This document shows positions 33,553-41,500 of a DNA stretch of 43,670 nt, piece by piece. The translations under genes and the position numbers were made by a program. Positions within the stretch are counted from its first letter, which is position 1, and each line of letters starts with the position of its first letter. Source of the DNA: Acrocarpospora catenulata (lineage in GTDB: Bacteria; Actinomycetota; Actinomycetes; Streptosporangiales; Streptosporangiaceae); contig NZ_JAHCST010000075.1 of the NCBI RefSeq assembly GCF_018476525.1, positions 1-43,670 on the forward strand. Reading direction: 5' to 3'. The notes under the pieces are model-generated. The model worked only from the letters and a program-made list of their open reading frames with translations. It was not told where the DNA came from and ran no database searches.

Positions 33553-34557
33553 ATGCTGGTGTGCGTGACCGGGGGCACCGGATTCGTCGGGGCCCATTCG
33601 GTGGCCGCTCTCGTGGGGGACGGCCACCGGGTGAGGCTGCTGGCCCGTGACCCCGCCCGGGTGCCGGCCGCGCTGACCCCCCTCGGGGTGAACCTGGACG
33701 CGGTCGAGGTGACGGTCGGAGACGTCATCGACGAGGGCGCGGTCGGCCGCGCGGTCAAGGGGACCGACGCGGTGCTCCACGCGGCGGCCGTGTACTCCTT
33801 CGACAGCCGCCGCCACGCCGAGATGCGCCGGGTCAACACCCGTGGCGCCGAGGTGGTGCTGGAGGCCGCCCGCCGTACCGGGGTCGGTCGTACCGTGCAC
33901 GTCTCCACGGTGGGGGCGCTCTTCCCGTCCCCAGGGCCGATCGGCCCGACCACGCCGGTGGGCAACCCCCGGGAGACGTACCTGGCCAGCAAGGCCGGGG
34001 CCGAGGAGGTGGCGCGGCGGCACCAGCTGGACGGCGCACCCGTGGTGATCACCTACCCGCCCGCCCTGGCCGGGCCGGACGACCCACACCTGGGCGACCA
34101 GAACGCCCGGATCAGGGACATCCTCCGCGGCCTGATGCCGCTCTGGCCGACCGGCGGTTTCCCGCTCGGCGACGTCCGGGACACCGCCGAACTCCACCTG
34201 CGAGCCTTCACCCACCCCGACATCGGGGCCAGACACTTCGGACCCGGGCAGTACATCCGCACCCGGGAACTCCTCGCCACCCTCCGTCAGGTGACCGGCC
34301 GCGCGCTGCCCGCCGCCTACCTGCCCGCCCGGCTGATGTTCCCGTTCGCCCGCCTCGCCGACCTGGCCCAGCGGCGCTGGCCGTGGCACATCCCGGCCCA
34401 GTACGGCGCCGTCTACACCTGCGCGGTCGCGGCCCCTGTCGACGTGGGGGCATCCACTCTGGACGTACCACCCAGGCCATTGCACGAGACGCTCCGCGAC
34501 ACCGTCCACTGGCTGCTGGAGACCGGCAGGGTGAGTCCCAGGCAGGCCGGAAAATGA
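33553..34557 (+). CDS. NAD(P)-dependent epimerase/dehydratase (extended SDR)
   Basis: A 334-residue extended short-chain dehydrogenase. It begins with the nucleotide-binding motif VCVTGGTGFVGAHSVAALV (residues 3-21), followed by AVLHAAAVYSFDS (about 75), HVSTVGALF and the catalytic YLASK (Tyr and Lys about 142 and 146). The resemblance is to dihydroflavonol-reductase or 3-beta-hydroxysteroid-dehydrogenase-like SDRs rather than sugar-nucleotide epimerases, so a ketone reduction on a polyketide-type substrate is plausible. The start has GGGGAGG four bases upstream. It overlaps the carboxyltransferase gene by ATGA. Confidence 0.83.
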   Translation: MLVCVTGGTGFVGAHSVAALVGDGHRVRLLARDPARVPAALTPLGVNLDAVEVTVGDVIDEGAVGRAVKGTDAVLHAAAVYSFDSRRHAEMRRVNTRGAEVVLEAARRTGVGRTVHVSTVGALFPSPGPIGPTTPVGNPRETYLASKAGAEEVARRHQLDGAPVVITYPPALAGPDDPHLGDQNARIRDILRGLMPLWPTGGFPLGDVRDTAELHLRAFTHPDIGARHFGPGQYIRTRELLATLRQVTGRALPAAYLPARLMFPFARLADLAQRRWPWHIPAQYGAVYTCAVAAPVDVGASTLDVPPRPLHETLRDTVHWLLETGRVSPRQAGK

Positions 34558-36230
34558 CCGTCTCGCGGGAAGAGACCAAGCGGGAAGAGATGATCAAGGG
34601 AGTGCGCGCGGTGGGCAGTTCGGTCCGCAGGGTCAACGGCCGCCCGGTCGTCGACATCCCCATCCCCGGAGTGCTCCTGGAGCCCCCACCGGAGCCCCCA
34701 CGCCCGGCCCGGCACGCCGGCCTGCGCGAGGCCATCGTCGGCGGCGACCGGGACGCCACCGCCCGCCAGCACGCGCTCGGCAAACGCACCGCCCGCGAAC
34801 GGCTGGCCGCCCTCCTGGACGAGGGCTCCTTCGACGAGATCGACCTCTACCGCCGCACCCAGGCGCACGGCCTGAAGATCGGCGACCACCGCCCGCACAC
34901 CGACGGCGTGGTCGGCGGCTCCGGCACCGTCTTCGGCCGCCGCGTCTTCGTCTACGCCCAGGATTTCACCGTCTTCGGCGGCTCCCTCGGCGAGGCCCAC
35001 GCCGCCAAGATCCACAAAATCATCGACCTGGCGCTGGCCACCGGCTGCCCGCTGATCGCCCTCAACGACAGCGGCGGCGCCCGCATCCAGGAGGGCGTGA
35101 TGGCCCTCAACGGCTACGGCGGCATCTTCCGCCGCAACGTCGAAGCCTCCGGCGTGATCCCGCAGATCAGCATCATCCTCGGCCCCTGCGCGGGCGGTGC
35201 GGCCTACTCCCCGGCCCTGTCCGACTTCACCTTCATGGTCCGCGACATCGCCAAGATGTACCTGACCGGACCCGACGTGGTCGCCGCCGTCAGCGGCCAG
35301 CGCGTCACCCACGAGGAACTCGGCGGCGCCGCCGTACACGCCGCGAACGGCGTGGCCACCTTCGTCCACGACGACGAGGACACCTGCTTCGCCGACGTCC
35401 GCTACCTGGTCTCCCTGCTGCCTCCCAACAACCGGGAACCAGCCCCCGCCGGCCCCTCCCGCGACGCCGCCGACGACCTCCGCCCCGCCCTGGCCACCAT
35501 CGTCCCCCCGGAGCCCAACAAGCCCTACGACATGCGCACGGTCGTCACCGAACTCGTCGACGACGGCGACTACCTCGAACTCCACGAATCCTGGGCCCCC
35601 AACGTCATCTGCCTCCTGGCCCGCCTCGACGGCCACACCATCGGCATAGTCGGCAACCAGCCCATCTCCCTCGCCGGCGTCCTCGACGTCCAGGCCGCCC
35701 AGAAAGCCGCCCGCTTCGTCCGCTTCTGCGACGCCTTCAACATCCCCCTCATCACCCTGGTCGACGTCCCCGGCTTCCTCCCCGGCACCGACCAGGAACA
35801 AGCAGGCGTAATCCGCCACGGCGCCAAACTCCTCTACGCCTACTGCGAAGCCACCGTCCCCCGAATCTCCCTCATCCTCCGCAAGGCCTACGGCGGCGCC
35901 TACATCGTCATGGACTCCCGCTCCATCGGCTGCGACCTCGCCCTCGCCTGGCCCGGCAACGAAATCGCCGTCATGGGCGCCGAGGGCGCCGTCAACGTCC
36001 TGTTCCGCAAAGAACTAGCCACCGCCGCCGACCCCGACGGCCTCCGCACCGAACTGGTCACCGAATACACCGACCAACTGATGCACCCCTACTACGCCGC
36101 AGAACGCGGCCTGATCGACGACGTCATCACCCCAGAACAAACCCGAGCCGTCATCGCCCGCGGCCTGTCCATGCTCCGTACCAAGCGCGCCGCAACGGTG
36201 GAACGCAAGCATGGCAACGTGCCACTCTGA
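34554..36230 (+). CDS. Acyl-CoA carboxylase beta subunit (carboxyltransferase, PccB-like)
   Basis: A 558-residue biotin-dependent carboxyltransferase of the propionyl-CoA/acetyl-CoA carboxylase beta family. It makes malonyl- or methylmalonyl-CoA from the acyl-CoA using carboxybiotin. It has the two crotonase halves: N half with GKRTARERLAALLDEGSFDE (about 77-96), LNDSGGARIQEGV and GPCAGGAAYSPAL (oxyanion glycines, about 211-223); C half with LVDVPGFLPGTDQEQAGVIR (about 402-421) and ILRKAYGGAYIVM. The first 50 residues are longer and more proline-rich than usual. No biotin-carrying alpha subunit is encoded here. It may supply malonyl-CoA for PKSE or carboxylate a side-unit precursor (inference). 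It converges on the gene at 36236 with only five bases between the stops. Confidence 0.92.
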   Translation: MTVSREETKREEMIKGVRAVGSSVRRVNGRPVVDIPIPGVLLEPPPEPPRPARHAGLREAIVGGDRDATARQHALGKRTARERLAALLDEGSFDEIDLYRRTQAHGLKIGDHRPHTDGVVGGSGTVFGRRVFVYAQDFTVFGGSLGEAHAAKIHKIIDLALATGCPLIALNDSGGARIQEGVMALNGYGGIFRRNVEASGVIPQISIILGPCAGGAAYSPALSDFTFMVRDIAKMYLTGPDVVAAVSGQRVTHEELGGAAVHAANGVATFVHDDEDTCFADVRYLVSLLPPNNREPAPAGPSRDAADDLRPALATIVPPEPNKPYDMRTVVTELVDDGDYLELHESWAPNVICLLARLDGHTIGIVGNQPISLAGVLDVQAAQKAARFVRFCDAFNIPLITLVDVPGFLPGTDQEQAGVIRHGAKLLYAYCEATVPRISLILRKAYGGAYIVMDSRSIGCDLALAWPGNEIAVMGAEGAVNVLFRKELATAADPDGLRTELVTEYTDQLMHPYYAAERGLIDDVITPEQTRAVIARGLSMLRTKRAATVERKHGNVPL

Positions 36231-36235
36231 CTGAT

Positions 36236-36757
36236 CTAATTGCCGGACCGGCTGGGTTCCGGGGTGCCGTTCGGCCAGATGCAGGGGGATGTGGACCCGA
36301 GCATGGGCACATCGCCGTCCGTCCAGCTGAGGGTGATGTAGAAGTCATCCGGACGGCTTCGGCCATAAACGTTGGCACCGTCGGGTGATACCGCCTCGAT
36401 GAAGTGACCTTGTTGTTCCCAATACGCCTTGACTCGGCTGGCGATCTGCTTGATCTGATCTTTGGGGATTCCCCGGATGTAGTAACTGCGGTTGATGACG
36501 ATCCGTTCCTGGGAGCCACCGTCAATGGGGTCGAGACAGAGGTCGTCAACGAGGCTGGGCTCGTATATCTCCAGTTTGGGGTTGGGAGTGACGACAACAG
36601 CGGCTTCCTTCACCAGCTGCTCCACCCGGGCTAGGGCCTGTGCCTTGGTCATGGTCTTGGCCGAGCTGTCCACATGACCTCCCTTCGCGATGTCATTGGG
36701 AGCACAGCCGGCGATGAGAACCACCCCTACGAGGATCAACCGTGTCAGGGGGGACAT
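36236..36757 (-). CDS. Putative lipoprotein
   Basis: A 173-residue protein with a lipoprotein signal: a hydrophobic stretch TRLILVGVVLIAGC ending in a lipobox (LIAG-Cys18). The rest is a soluble alpha/beta domain without a recognised family; it has CLDPIDG, an IKQIASRVKAYWEQQGHFIE helix and FYITLSWTDG. The ATG directly follows the stop of the DUF1023 gene, so the two are co-transcribed and the lipoprotein may be its partner or inhibitor. It is outside the enediyne cluster by content and codon use. Confidence 0.78.
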   Translation of the reverse strand: MSPLTRLILVGVVLIAGCAPNDIAKGGHVDSSAKTMTKAQALARVEQLVKEAAVVVTPNPKLEIYEPSLVDDLCLDPIDGGSQERIVINRSYYIRGIPKDQIKQIASRVKAYWEQQGHFIEAVSPDGANVYGRSRPDDFYITLSWTDGDVPMLGSTSPCIWPNGTPEPSRSGN

Positions 36758-38671
36758 CTAGCCTCCTGATGGCGTGGGTGATGGCTGAGGCGTCGGGGAC
36801 GGCACCGGCTGGATGGAGGGCTCTCCTGGTGTGGAAGGCATCGGCGGAACTGGCGGTGGCTGCGGAGCGGGATTGGGCTTCGGCGGCACGATCTCTACTA
36901 CCCTGCCGTAGTTGCCGTTGACGAGCAGGCCCATGTTTTTCAGAGATATGGATTCGTTGTCCCAGTAGCTGGAATGGGAGCTTATGTTGTAGCTGGAGCC
37001 CGAGCCGCCCCCTTGGACGAGGAACTGGCGTGCGCCGAACGAATAGTCGCTGGGGTCGGTGCCGAATGGGCCTTCCGAGCTGAGCGTGCCGGTGATCACC
37101 CCTTTGTCGCCTCGTTCGCCTTTGACGGGCAAATGACCGATGTCGGCGATGAAATCCTGGGGCGATTCACCTACCCAGACCTGGTCGGCGCCGAGTTCAC
37201 CCGCTTTCATGGCGCCTGACCCAGGGCTGCCGACCAGGATCAACTGATCGGCGAAGGCCCCGCGGCGTTCCTGCGCGGCGAGCCCCACCACCAGCGACCC
37301 GTAGCTGTGACCCAGCACGGTGAACAGAGGGTCCTTGCCCACTTGGTGGGAGGCCCGCAGCCCGTCCGTGAAGGACGTCAGTGGCCCGGCGGCACGCTTG
37401 GCGATGTAGGGGGCGGCAACCGAGCGGTCGGCCAGCAGCCCGGTGAGATCGAGTTGCGGGGCGTCGTACTCGAACCACATGATCGACGCGACAGCCCTCT
37501 GATCCGCCGACTTGTCGGCCTCCTCCCACAGGACGGTGGCGCGTCTGGCGTCGGCGAGAAAACCGTCGAGCTTGGTCCCGGTGCCCGGCACGCTGGTGAC
37601 GATGTTGTCGGCGGTGTCGGGGTCGCCATACGAGATGGCGGTCCTGCCGAGGCCGCCGAGGCCGACGCTGAGCAGCAGCGCCGGAGGGATGCCTTTCACG
37701 CCGCCGAGGGCCAGGCTCTTGCTGATGGAGTCGATCTGGCGGAGTTTCAGTTCGAGGTCCTTGATCTCGTCCTTGGCGTCCTGGGATGACTGGCGCAATT
37801 GTGTCAGGCGGCGGGTGATCTCGTCCTGCTGTTGTCCGAGGTAGGCGCGGTTGGCGCGGTCTCGGGTGGTGGCGGGGATGCCGTTGAGGCCGCCGATCAG
37901 GTGGGGGACGGTGGTGATCAGTTGTTCCTGGGCGGGGTGGCCGAGCTGGCGCCACCAGGCATTGATCTGGGCCGACAGTTGTGGGTCGGGGTTGGTGCGT
38001 TGGAGAGCCTGGAGTTCGCCGAGTGCGGAGGTGTCGCCGTTGGTGGCGCGCGTGAGGAGGTAGCTGGAGCCGTTCGCGCCGAGGGCGAAGCCGCCGAACA
38101 GGCCGAAAGCAGCCATGGCGGGGGAGGTCAGGCCACCGTCGGCGTCCTGCTGAAGGATGACCAGACGGCGTTTGAGATCGGGGACCTGGCTGGTGGCCCA
38201 GGCGCCGGCTCCGGCGATCTGTTTGGCGGGCAAGGTTGGCAAGCCGGCAGCGAGTAGTTCGCCGGTGACACGTGTCGCGGCCATGGCCAGGGCATGCCCG
38301 GCGTGGTCCAGGTCCCGGACGAGTCCGGTCATTGCGGTGACGTCCATGCCGAGGAAGCCGTTCGGGTCGGGGCCTCCCACCCGATTCATGACACTGGTGA
38401 CTCGGGGGACAGGCCCCCGTTGCCCGCCCAAGGCCTGGATCTGCTCGGCGAGGTTGTCGATCGCGGACTGGAAGGCCCACTGCATCGTGGTTCGCTGGTC
38501 GGCCAGCATGTCCCTGAAACGGGTCGCGCCGCCGCCGACCCAGGAGTTCGCGAGCATGTAGCGCATACAGGAGTCGAGCAGCGGGACATGCTCATCTGCC
38601 AGCCACAGCACCCGGGCGAGAGCGGCTTCCAGCCCGGCCGTATCAGCCGCCACGATGGGTAACGCTGTCAC
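36758..38671 (-). CDS. DUF1023 alpha/beta-hydrolase with WXG-like N-terminal helices
   Basis: A 637-residue protein. An N-terminal helical region with a W-V-G turn (SWVGGGATRFRDMLADQRTT, residues 43-62) resembles WXG100-type type VII secretion substrates. A long helical middle (about 120-320) includes a charged coiled-coil stretch near 280-318. The DUF1023 hydrolase domain (about 325-580) has the nucleophile Ser456 in GHSYGS and a likely His in ISSHSSYW (His566). A Pro/Ser-rich tail ends it (about 596-637). No signal peptide is present, as expected for type VII export. The start is a GTG (38671) with a weak ribosome binding site and is uncertain. Function unknown; a secreted lipase, esterase or effector is possible. 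Confidence 0.8.
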   Translation of the reverse strand: MTALPIVAADTAGLEAALARVLWLADEHVPLLDSCMRYMLANSWVGGGATRFRDMLADQRTTMQWAFQSAIDNLAEQIQALGGQRGPVPRVTSVMNRVGGPDPNGFLGMDVTAMTGLVRDLDHAGHALAMAATRVTGELLAAGLPTLPAKQIAGAGAWATSQVPDLKRRLVILQQDADGGLTSPAMAAFGLFGGFALGANGSSYLLTRATNGDTSALGELQALQRTNPDPQLSAQINAWWRQLGHPAQEQLITTVPHLIGGLNGIPATTRDRANRAYLGQQQDEITRRLTQLRQSSQDAKDEIKDLELKLRQIDSISKSLALGGVKGIPPALLLSVGLGGLGRTAISYGDPDTADNIVTSVPGTGTKLDGFLADARRATVLWEEADKSADQRAVASIMWFEYDAPQLDLTGLLADRSVAAPYIAKRAAGPLTSFTDGLRASHQVGKDPLFTVLGHSYGSLVVGLAAQERRGAFADQLILVGSPGSGAMKAGELGADQVWVGESPQDFIADIGHLPVKGERGDKGVITGTLSSEGPFGTDPSDYSFGARQFLVQGGGSGSSYNISSHSSYWDNESISLKNMGLLVNGNYGRVVEIVPPKPNPAPQPPPVPPMPSTPGEPSIQPVPSPTPQPSPTPSGG

Positions 38672-38721
38672 ACCATAGGGTGCGCACGAATCTTCTATAC
38701 CAAACCGGTATAACCGGGGTG

Positions 38722-38864
38722 TCAGATGTCGTCGAGGCGGTCTCGGGAGCAGGCCACCAGCTCCGTGGCGGGCGGCGTAGTCGTCGCCCGCGCTCACCAT
38801 CAGGCCGATCAGTTGGGTTCCCGTGCAGGTGTGGCGCCGTCGGGCGGGATCAGGTAGCCGCCAA
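38722..38864 (-). pseudogene. Remnant of the 3' end of a TetR-family gene
   Basis: Read on the minus strand, this piece encodes GGYLIPPDGA, then QLIGLMVSAGDDYAA, then ATELVACSRDRLDDI and a stop, matching the C-terminus of the intact TetR protein at 41905 (GGYLIPPYDA, QLIGLMVSAGDDYTA, ATSVAKSLNRLDEI). The three pieces lie in shifting frames, so it is decayed. The match stops at about 38864, two bases before the start of the next gene. The DNA is diverged from the intact copy, so it comes from a paralogue and is not a recent duplication. Confidence 0.82.
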
Positions 38865-38865
38865 G

Positions 38866-39324
38866 ATGAATGGATATATTATGCGTGACTTTCTGGAGTC
38901 ACTGCTAAATTTCGCCGAGTGCGGTGAATTAAATGACGTTACTCTCGGCATGAATAAAGCTGATGTAGTTGCGCGAGTGGGTGAATTTGACTGGTGTCAG
39001 GATCGCCACAATCCGTACATCTGTCTGGTCGGAGATGTAGAGTTCTGTTTCACTATTTCAGATGTACTCTGGAACATTTCAATAGAACCGGGTGGCCCGG
39101 TGACTCGGCTGCCATCGGGGAAGTCTGGCCACTTCCCCTCGGGAAGCGAGTTTATTCGTATCCTAGTAGATAGAGGTCAGGTCATCGAGGTGTGTACGCC
39201 GTTCGTTGACTCGCAAGAATGGCTCAAGGTTATGGGCTCTGGTGTGCTGATCGACATCACCGAAGAAGACGAGGTCAACTGCATGACCGTGGCTCTGCCC
39301 TGGGACGTCGCCTCTAGCCTTTGA
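38866..39324 (+). CDS. Small hypothetical protein, immunity-like
   Basis: A 152-residue acidic soluble protein without recognised family. It opens MNGYIMRDFLESLLNFAECG and has LGMNKADVVARVGEFDW (about 29-45), a pattern (LGxxxxEVxxxLGEPxx) frequent in immunity proteins of polymorphic toxin loci. The start may be 38866 or the in-frame ATG 38881; neither has a good ribosome binding site. Codon use is clearly AT-richer than in the enediyne cluster, which suggests separate origin. The gene begins exactly where the TetR remnant ends. Confidence 0.6.
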   Translation: MNGYIMRDFLESLLNFAECGELNDVTLGMNKADVVARVGEFDWCQDRHNPYICLVGDVEFCFTISDVLWNISIEPGGPVTRLPSGKSGHFPSGSEFIRILVDRGQVIEVCTPFVDSQEWLKVMGSGVLIDITEEDEVNCMTVALPWDVASSL

Positions 39325-39519
39325 GTGTTGTGAATAGCCCTCATGCTCAGTATCAGACGCTCAGCCGTCGGGAGGGCAGGGTGGGGCGCGCAAGGATGCA
39401 ATAGTCTCGTGCGATAAGTATAGTGATAACGCTGTCGGAGAACTTCGTGATGTTCTCGCCGCTCCCACATATCAACAAGTCGGTGGTACATAAGCCTGAC
39501 AAGAGACGGGAGTTTCTGA

Positions 39520-40004
39520 ATGCGGATTGATCCTCATATCGTTGTTCCAGCTATTTGGTTGCCGTGGGCGCGGCCGGGATAGGTGTCTGGATATGGCGCC
39601 GGGCGCCCGTGCGTGTGGCCGACTCGGTGCGGCAGGAGATTGCGTACGGAGGCGAGATATTAGTAGTGGCCGAGGAGTTAACGAATGCGAGTAACCCGCT
39701 CTTCGAATATGAGTATATCGTTCTGGACAGAAAACAGAACGATGTCGGAGCGGCAATTGATCAGCAAGTTCGAGGAATGCGAGCTGCTGGCTGGATTGCA
39801 GAGTCTACAGGTGAGGGGAAGGGGTATCATCTGAACTCTGACAGGCACCAGACCATTGCTTTCGTCGAACCACTCGCGCCCTTTTTGCAGGAGTGGGCAA
39901 CCGGGTCGTCAATCTTTCCCGAGCAGCGAGCCGCACTCTTGATCGCCAAAGAGACCACGGATCCGTCCAGGCTCATTCTTGTGACAATGCACCACATGGG
40001 CTGA
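39520..40004 (+). pseudogene. Small membrane-anchored hypothetical protein, frameshifted near its start
   Basis: The likely start is ATG 39520, with GGGAG (39508-39512) seven bases upstream. It reads MRIDPHIVVPAIW and then meets a stop, while the next frame continues from about 39555 with LVAVGAAGIGVWIWRR and a soluble domain of about 130 residues ending in LILVTMHHMG. Joined, the parts give one N-terminal membrane anchor and a 140-residue domain with IDQQVRGMRAAGWIAE. If the frame were not broken, translation would need TTG 39555. One base change near 39553-39560 explains the break. Family not recognised; AT-rich like its neighbours. Confidence 0.6.
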
Positions 40005-40182
40005 GTATGAGGTAAAGCATGCTTGTGTGCCGATAATCCAGACGCTTACGATTTATTAGAGGTCAGTGCCCGGACGCTCAATAGTTCGGGTTAACAAAGC
40101 ATTATAGCGGCTCGTATGTGTCGCCCGGAAATGGTGATCCAGGCGCTTGGTGGCCATATTGGGAAGGTTTCTGGAGGGTGAT

Positions 40183-40485
40183 TTGAGTAATCCGTTAATG
40201 ACTATATCGATTGCCGACATTAGACAGGTTGTCTCAATAATTCTCGACCATCTTGAATCGGTCACTTCGGGACATATTGATCTTGAAGAGGACTACTTTT
40301 GGTCCGTCCCGAGGGATGATCTGTTCAACATCTTAGGAGGGCCGCCCGAACTCACGATTGGCCAACTTAGTGAATCTATCGAGCATCTCCGCAGCCTTCA
40401 ATATGATGACTCTCAAGTGCTCGGATATCATCTAGTCTGGTTGGCCGATCTGCTAAAGGCTGTTGGTAGCAAATACGTTGCCTGA
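40183..40485 (+). CDS. Small acidic immunity-like protein
   Basis: A roughly 100-residue acidic protein. TTG 40183 is preferred because GGAGGG (40173-40178) is four bases upstream; ATG 40198 and a longer TTG 40147 are alternatives. It contains DHLESVTSGHIDLEEDYFW and PPELTIGQLSESIEHLRSL, a pattern I associate with small actinobacterial proteins near toxin and polymorphic loci; no named family is claimed. It has no membrane segment. Low GC and the setting between gene remnants suggest an exchangeable cassette. Confidence 0.6.
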   Translation: MSNPLMTISIADIRQVVSIILDHLESVTSGHIDLEEDYFWSVPRDDLFNILGGPPELTIGQLSESIEHLRSLQYDDSQVLGYHLVWLADLLKAVGSKYVA

Positions 40486-40601
40486 TCCGTAAATCATTCA
40501 CGCCCTGTGCGCAGCGTGATAGCGGTCGCTAGTAGTAAGGCTGGGCAAAGTTGGCCAGTGTGCGTGCTTTTGGTGAGATCGCTGGCTGTCTACTCTGGGT
40601 A

Positions 40602-40646
40602 AGACCGTCCGTGCTCATACTCGTGACACTGCGCCATACAGGCTGA
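40602..40646 (+). pseudogene. Remnant of the 3' end of a paralogue of the 39520 gene
   Basis: The fragment encodes RPSVLILVTLRHTG and a stop, aligning with DPSRLILVTMHHMG and the stop at 39960-40004. The DNA is also similar (GTGACACTGCGCCATACAGGCTGA against GTGACAATGCACCACATGGGCTGA; only part of each is quoted in alignment terms). No upstream coding part survives. It shows that a second copy of that small gene once stood here. Confidence 0.65.
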
Positions 40647-40716
40647 ACCAACTTCAAGGGACCAAGATGACCGTTGTCAGTCGGACCACGCGTGAGACCA
40701 TCAAAGGCCTTAACTC

Positions 40717-41055
40717 ATGACAATCGAACGGGTCCGCGCGGGTTCCGGCGCGGGGGAGAGTGGCTGGTTGATTGCGGTCAAGGTGATCGTCTGCTCCTTT
40801 CTCGGCGCGGCGGCCCTCCTCATTACCGCCCTGGCCTATCTGCTCGACGGCTACGTGATGACGTATGTGCCCACCGATGAAGTCGATCCCGACATGGTCG
40901 TCGCCCTGTTGGTAGGCTTGGGCTTCGCGCTTTTCCTAGAGACGGTAGCGGCGCTCGTGGCGTGGCGATACAAGGTCACCTGGCTGCTCTATGCGATATT
41001 CGTGGTCGTCGCGGGACTCCGGATTGTTCAGTTGCTGCCCCTTTATCAGGGGTGA
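40717..41055 (+). CDS. Small three-helix membrane protein
   Basis: A 112-residue hydrophobic protein with about three membrane segments: residues 17-42 (WLIAVKVIVCSFLGAAALLI), 60-80 (VALLVGLGFALFLETVAALV) and 88-108 (WLLYAIFVVVAGLRIVQLL). No family recognised. The GC-rich codon use returns here, marking the right border of the AT-rich island. There is no strong ribosome binding site (GGCCTT precedes the ATG). The role is unknown. Confidence 0.6.
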   Translation: MTIERVRAGSGAGESGWLIAVKVIVCSFLGAAALLITALAYLLDGYVMTYVPTDEVDPDMVVALLVGLGFALFLETVAALVAWRYKVTWLLYAIFVVVAGLRIVQLLPLYQG

Positions 41056-41110
41056 TGGGTGCGGCTCGCTGGAATGATTTCCGGGTTTCCGCTGGTGTTT
41101 CTGGCCTTGT

Positions 41111-41500
41111 TCAGTGTGGCCGGGTCACTGGCGCTTTTGGGAGTAGATGGTCCAACCCCTTACAGTCCTTCGGGTTGCATGTGTAGAGGGGGAGTTTGTT
41201 GGCGATGGCTACACAGGCGAATCGTAAGGTCTGCTGTCCTTGGGTTTGTGATCGGCGGCGACCACTGCGGTCCATAGTTGCCCGTACTCCCGGGCGGCGG
41301 CGTTGTCGACGGGGAGCGGGTCGAAATCGGCCCCCACGGCCTGGAGGATCTTTATGCGTTGGGCGAGTTCCTGAGGCTTGGCCGCGACCAGAACGCCGGC
41401 CGACAGCTCTGCGGTGGTGATAGTGCTGATCGCCATCTCGTCGGGCAGTCTTCCGGGGCGATCTTCGCACGCAGGATCAGGATGGAGGTGTTGACCAGAC
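41111..41500 (-). pseudogene. PIN-domain toxin, degraded
   Basis: Pieces of a PIN ribonuclease toxin (VapC-like) are spread over the frames of this strand: NTSILILRAKIAPED, then PDEMAISTITTAELSAG and ILQAVGADFDPLPVDNAAAR, then CVAIANKLPLYTCNPKDCKG. Joining them needs one base change near 41445-41452 and at least two between about 41210 and 41250. The usual start and first Asp (DTSIL) are also not intact. It begins at the stop of the antitoxin gene, the normal order for such a pair. The toxin should be inactive unless the sequence has errors. Confidence 0.75.

Noticed and set aside
228-36230. Enediyne apoprotein (chromoprotein) gene
   Set aside because: No small secreted protein of the NcsA/CagA type was found on either strand in the gaps or among the small genes; the 145-residue protein at 32358 has membrane ends instead.
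38672-38800. Longer N-terminus for the DUF1023 protein
   Set aside because: The extra residues (MVSAGDDYAA onward) come from the TetR gene remnant, so the frame is open there only by chance.
41059-41277. Hydrophobic 72-residue plus-strand frame
   Set aside because: Starts hydrophobic but has no homologous pattern, and it overlaps recognisable PIN-domain sequence on the other strand.
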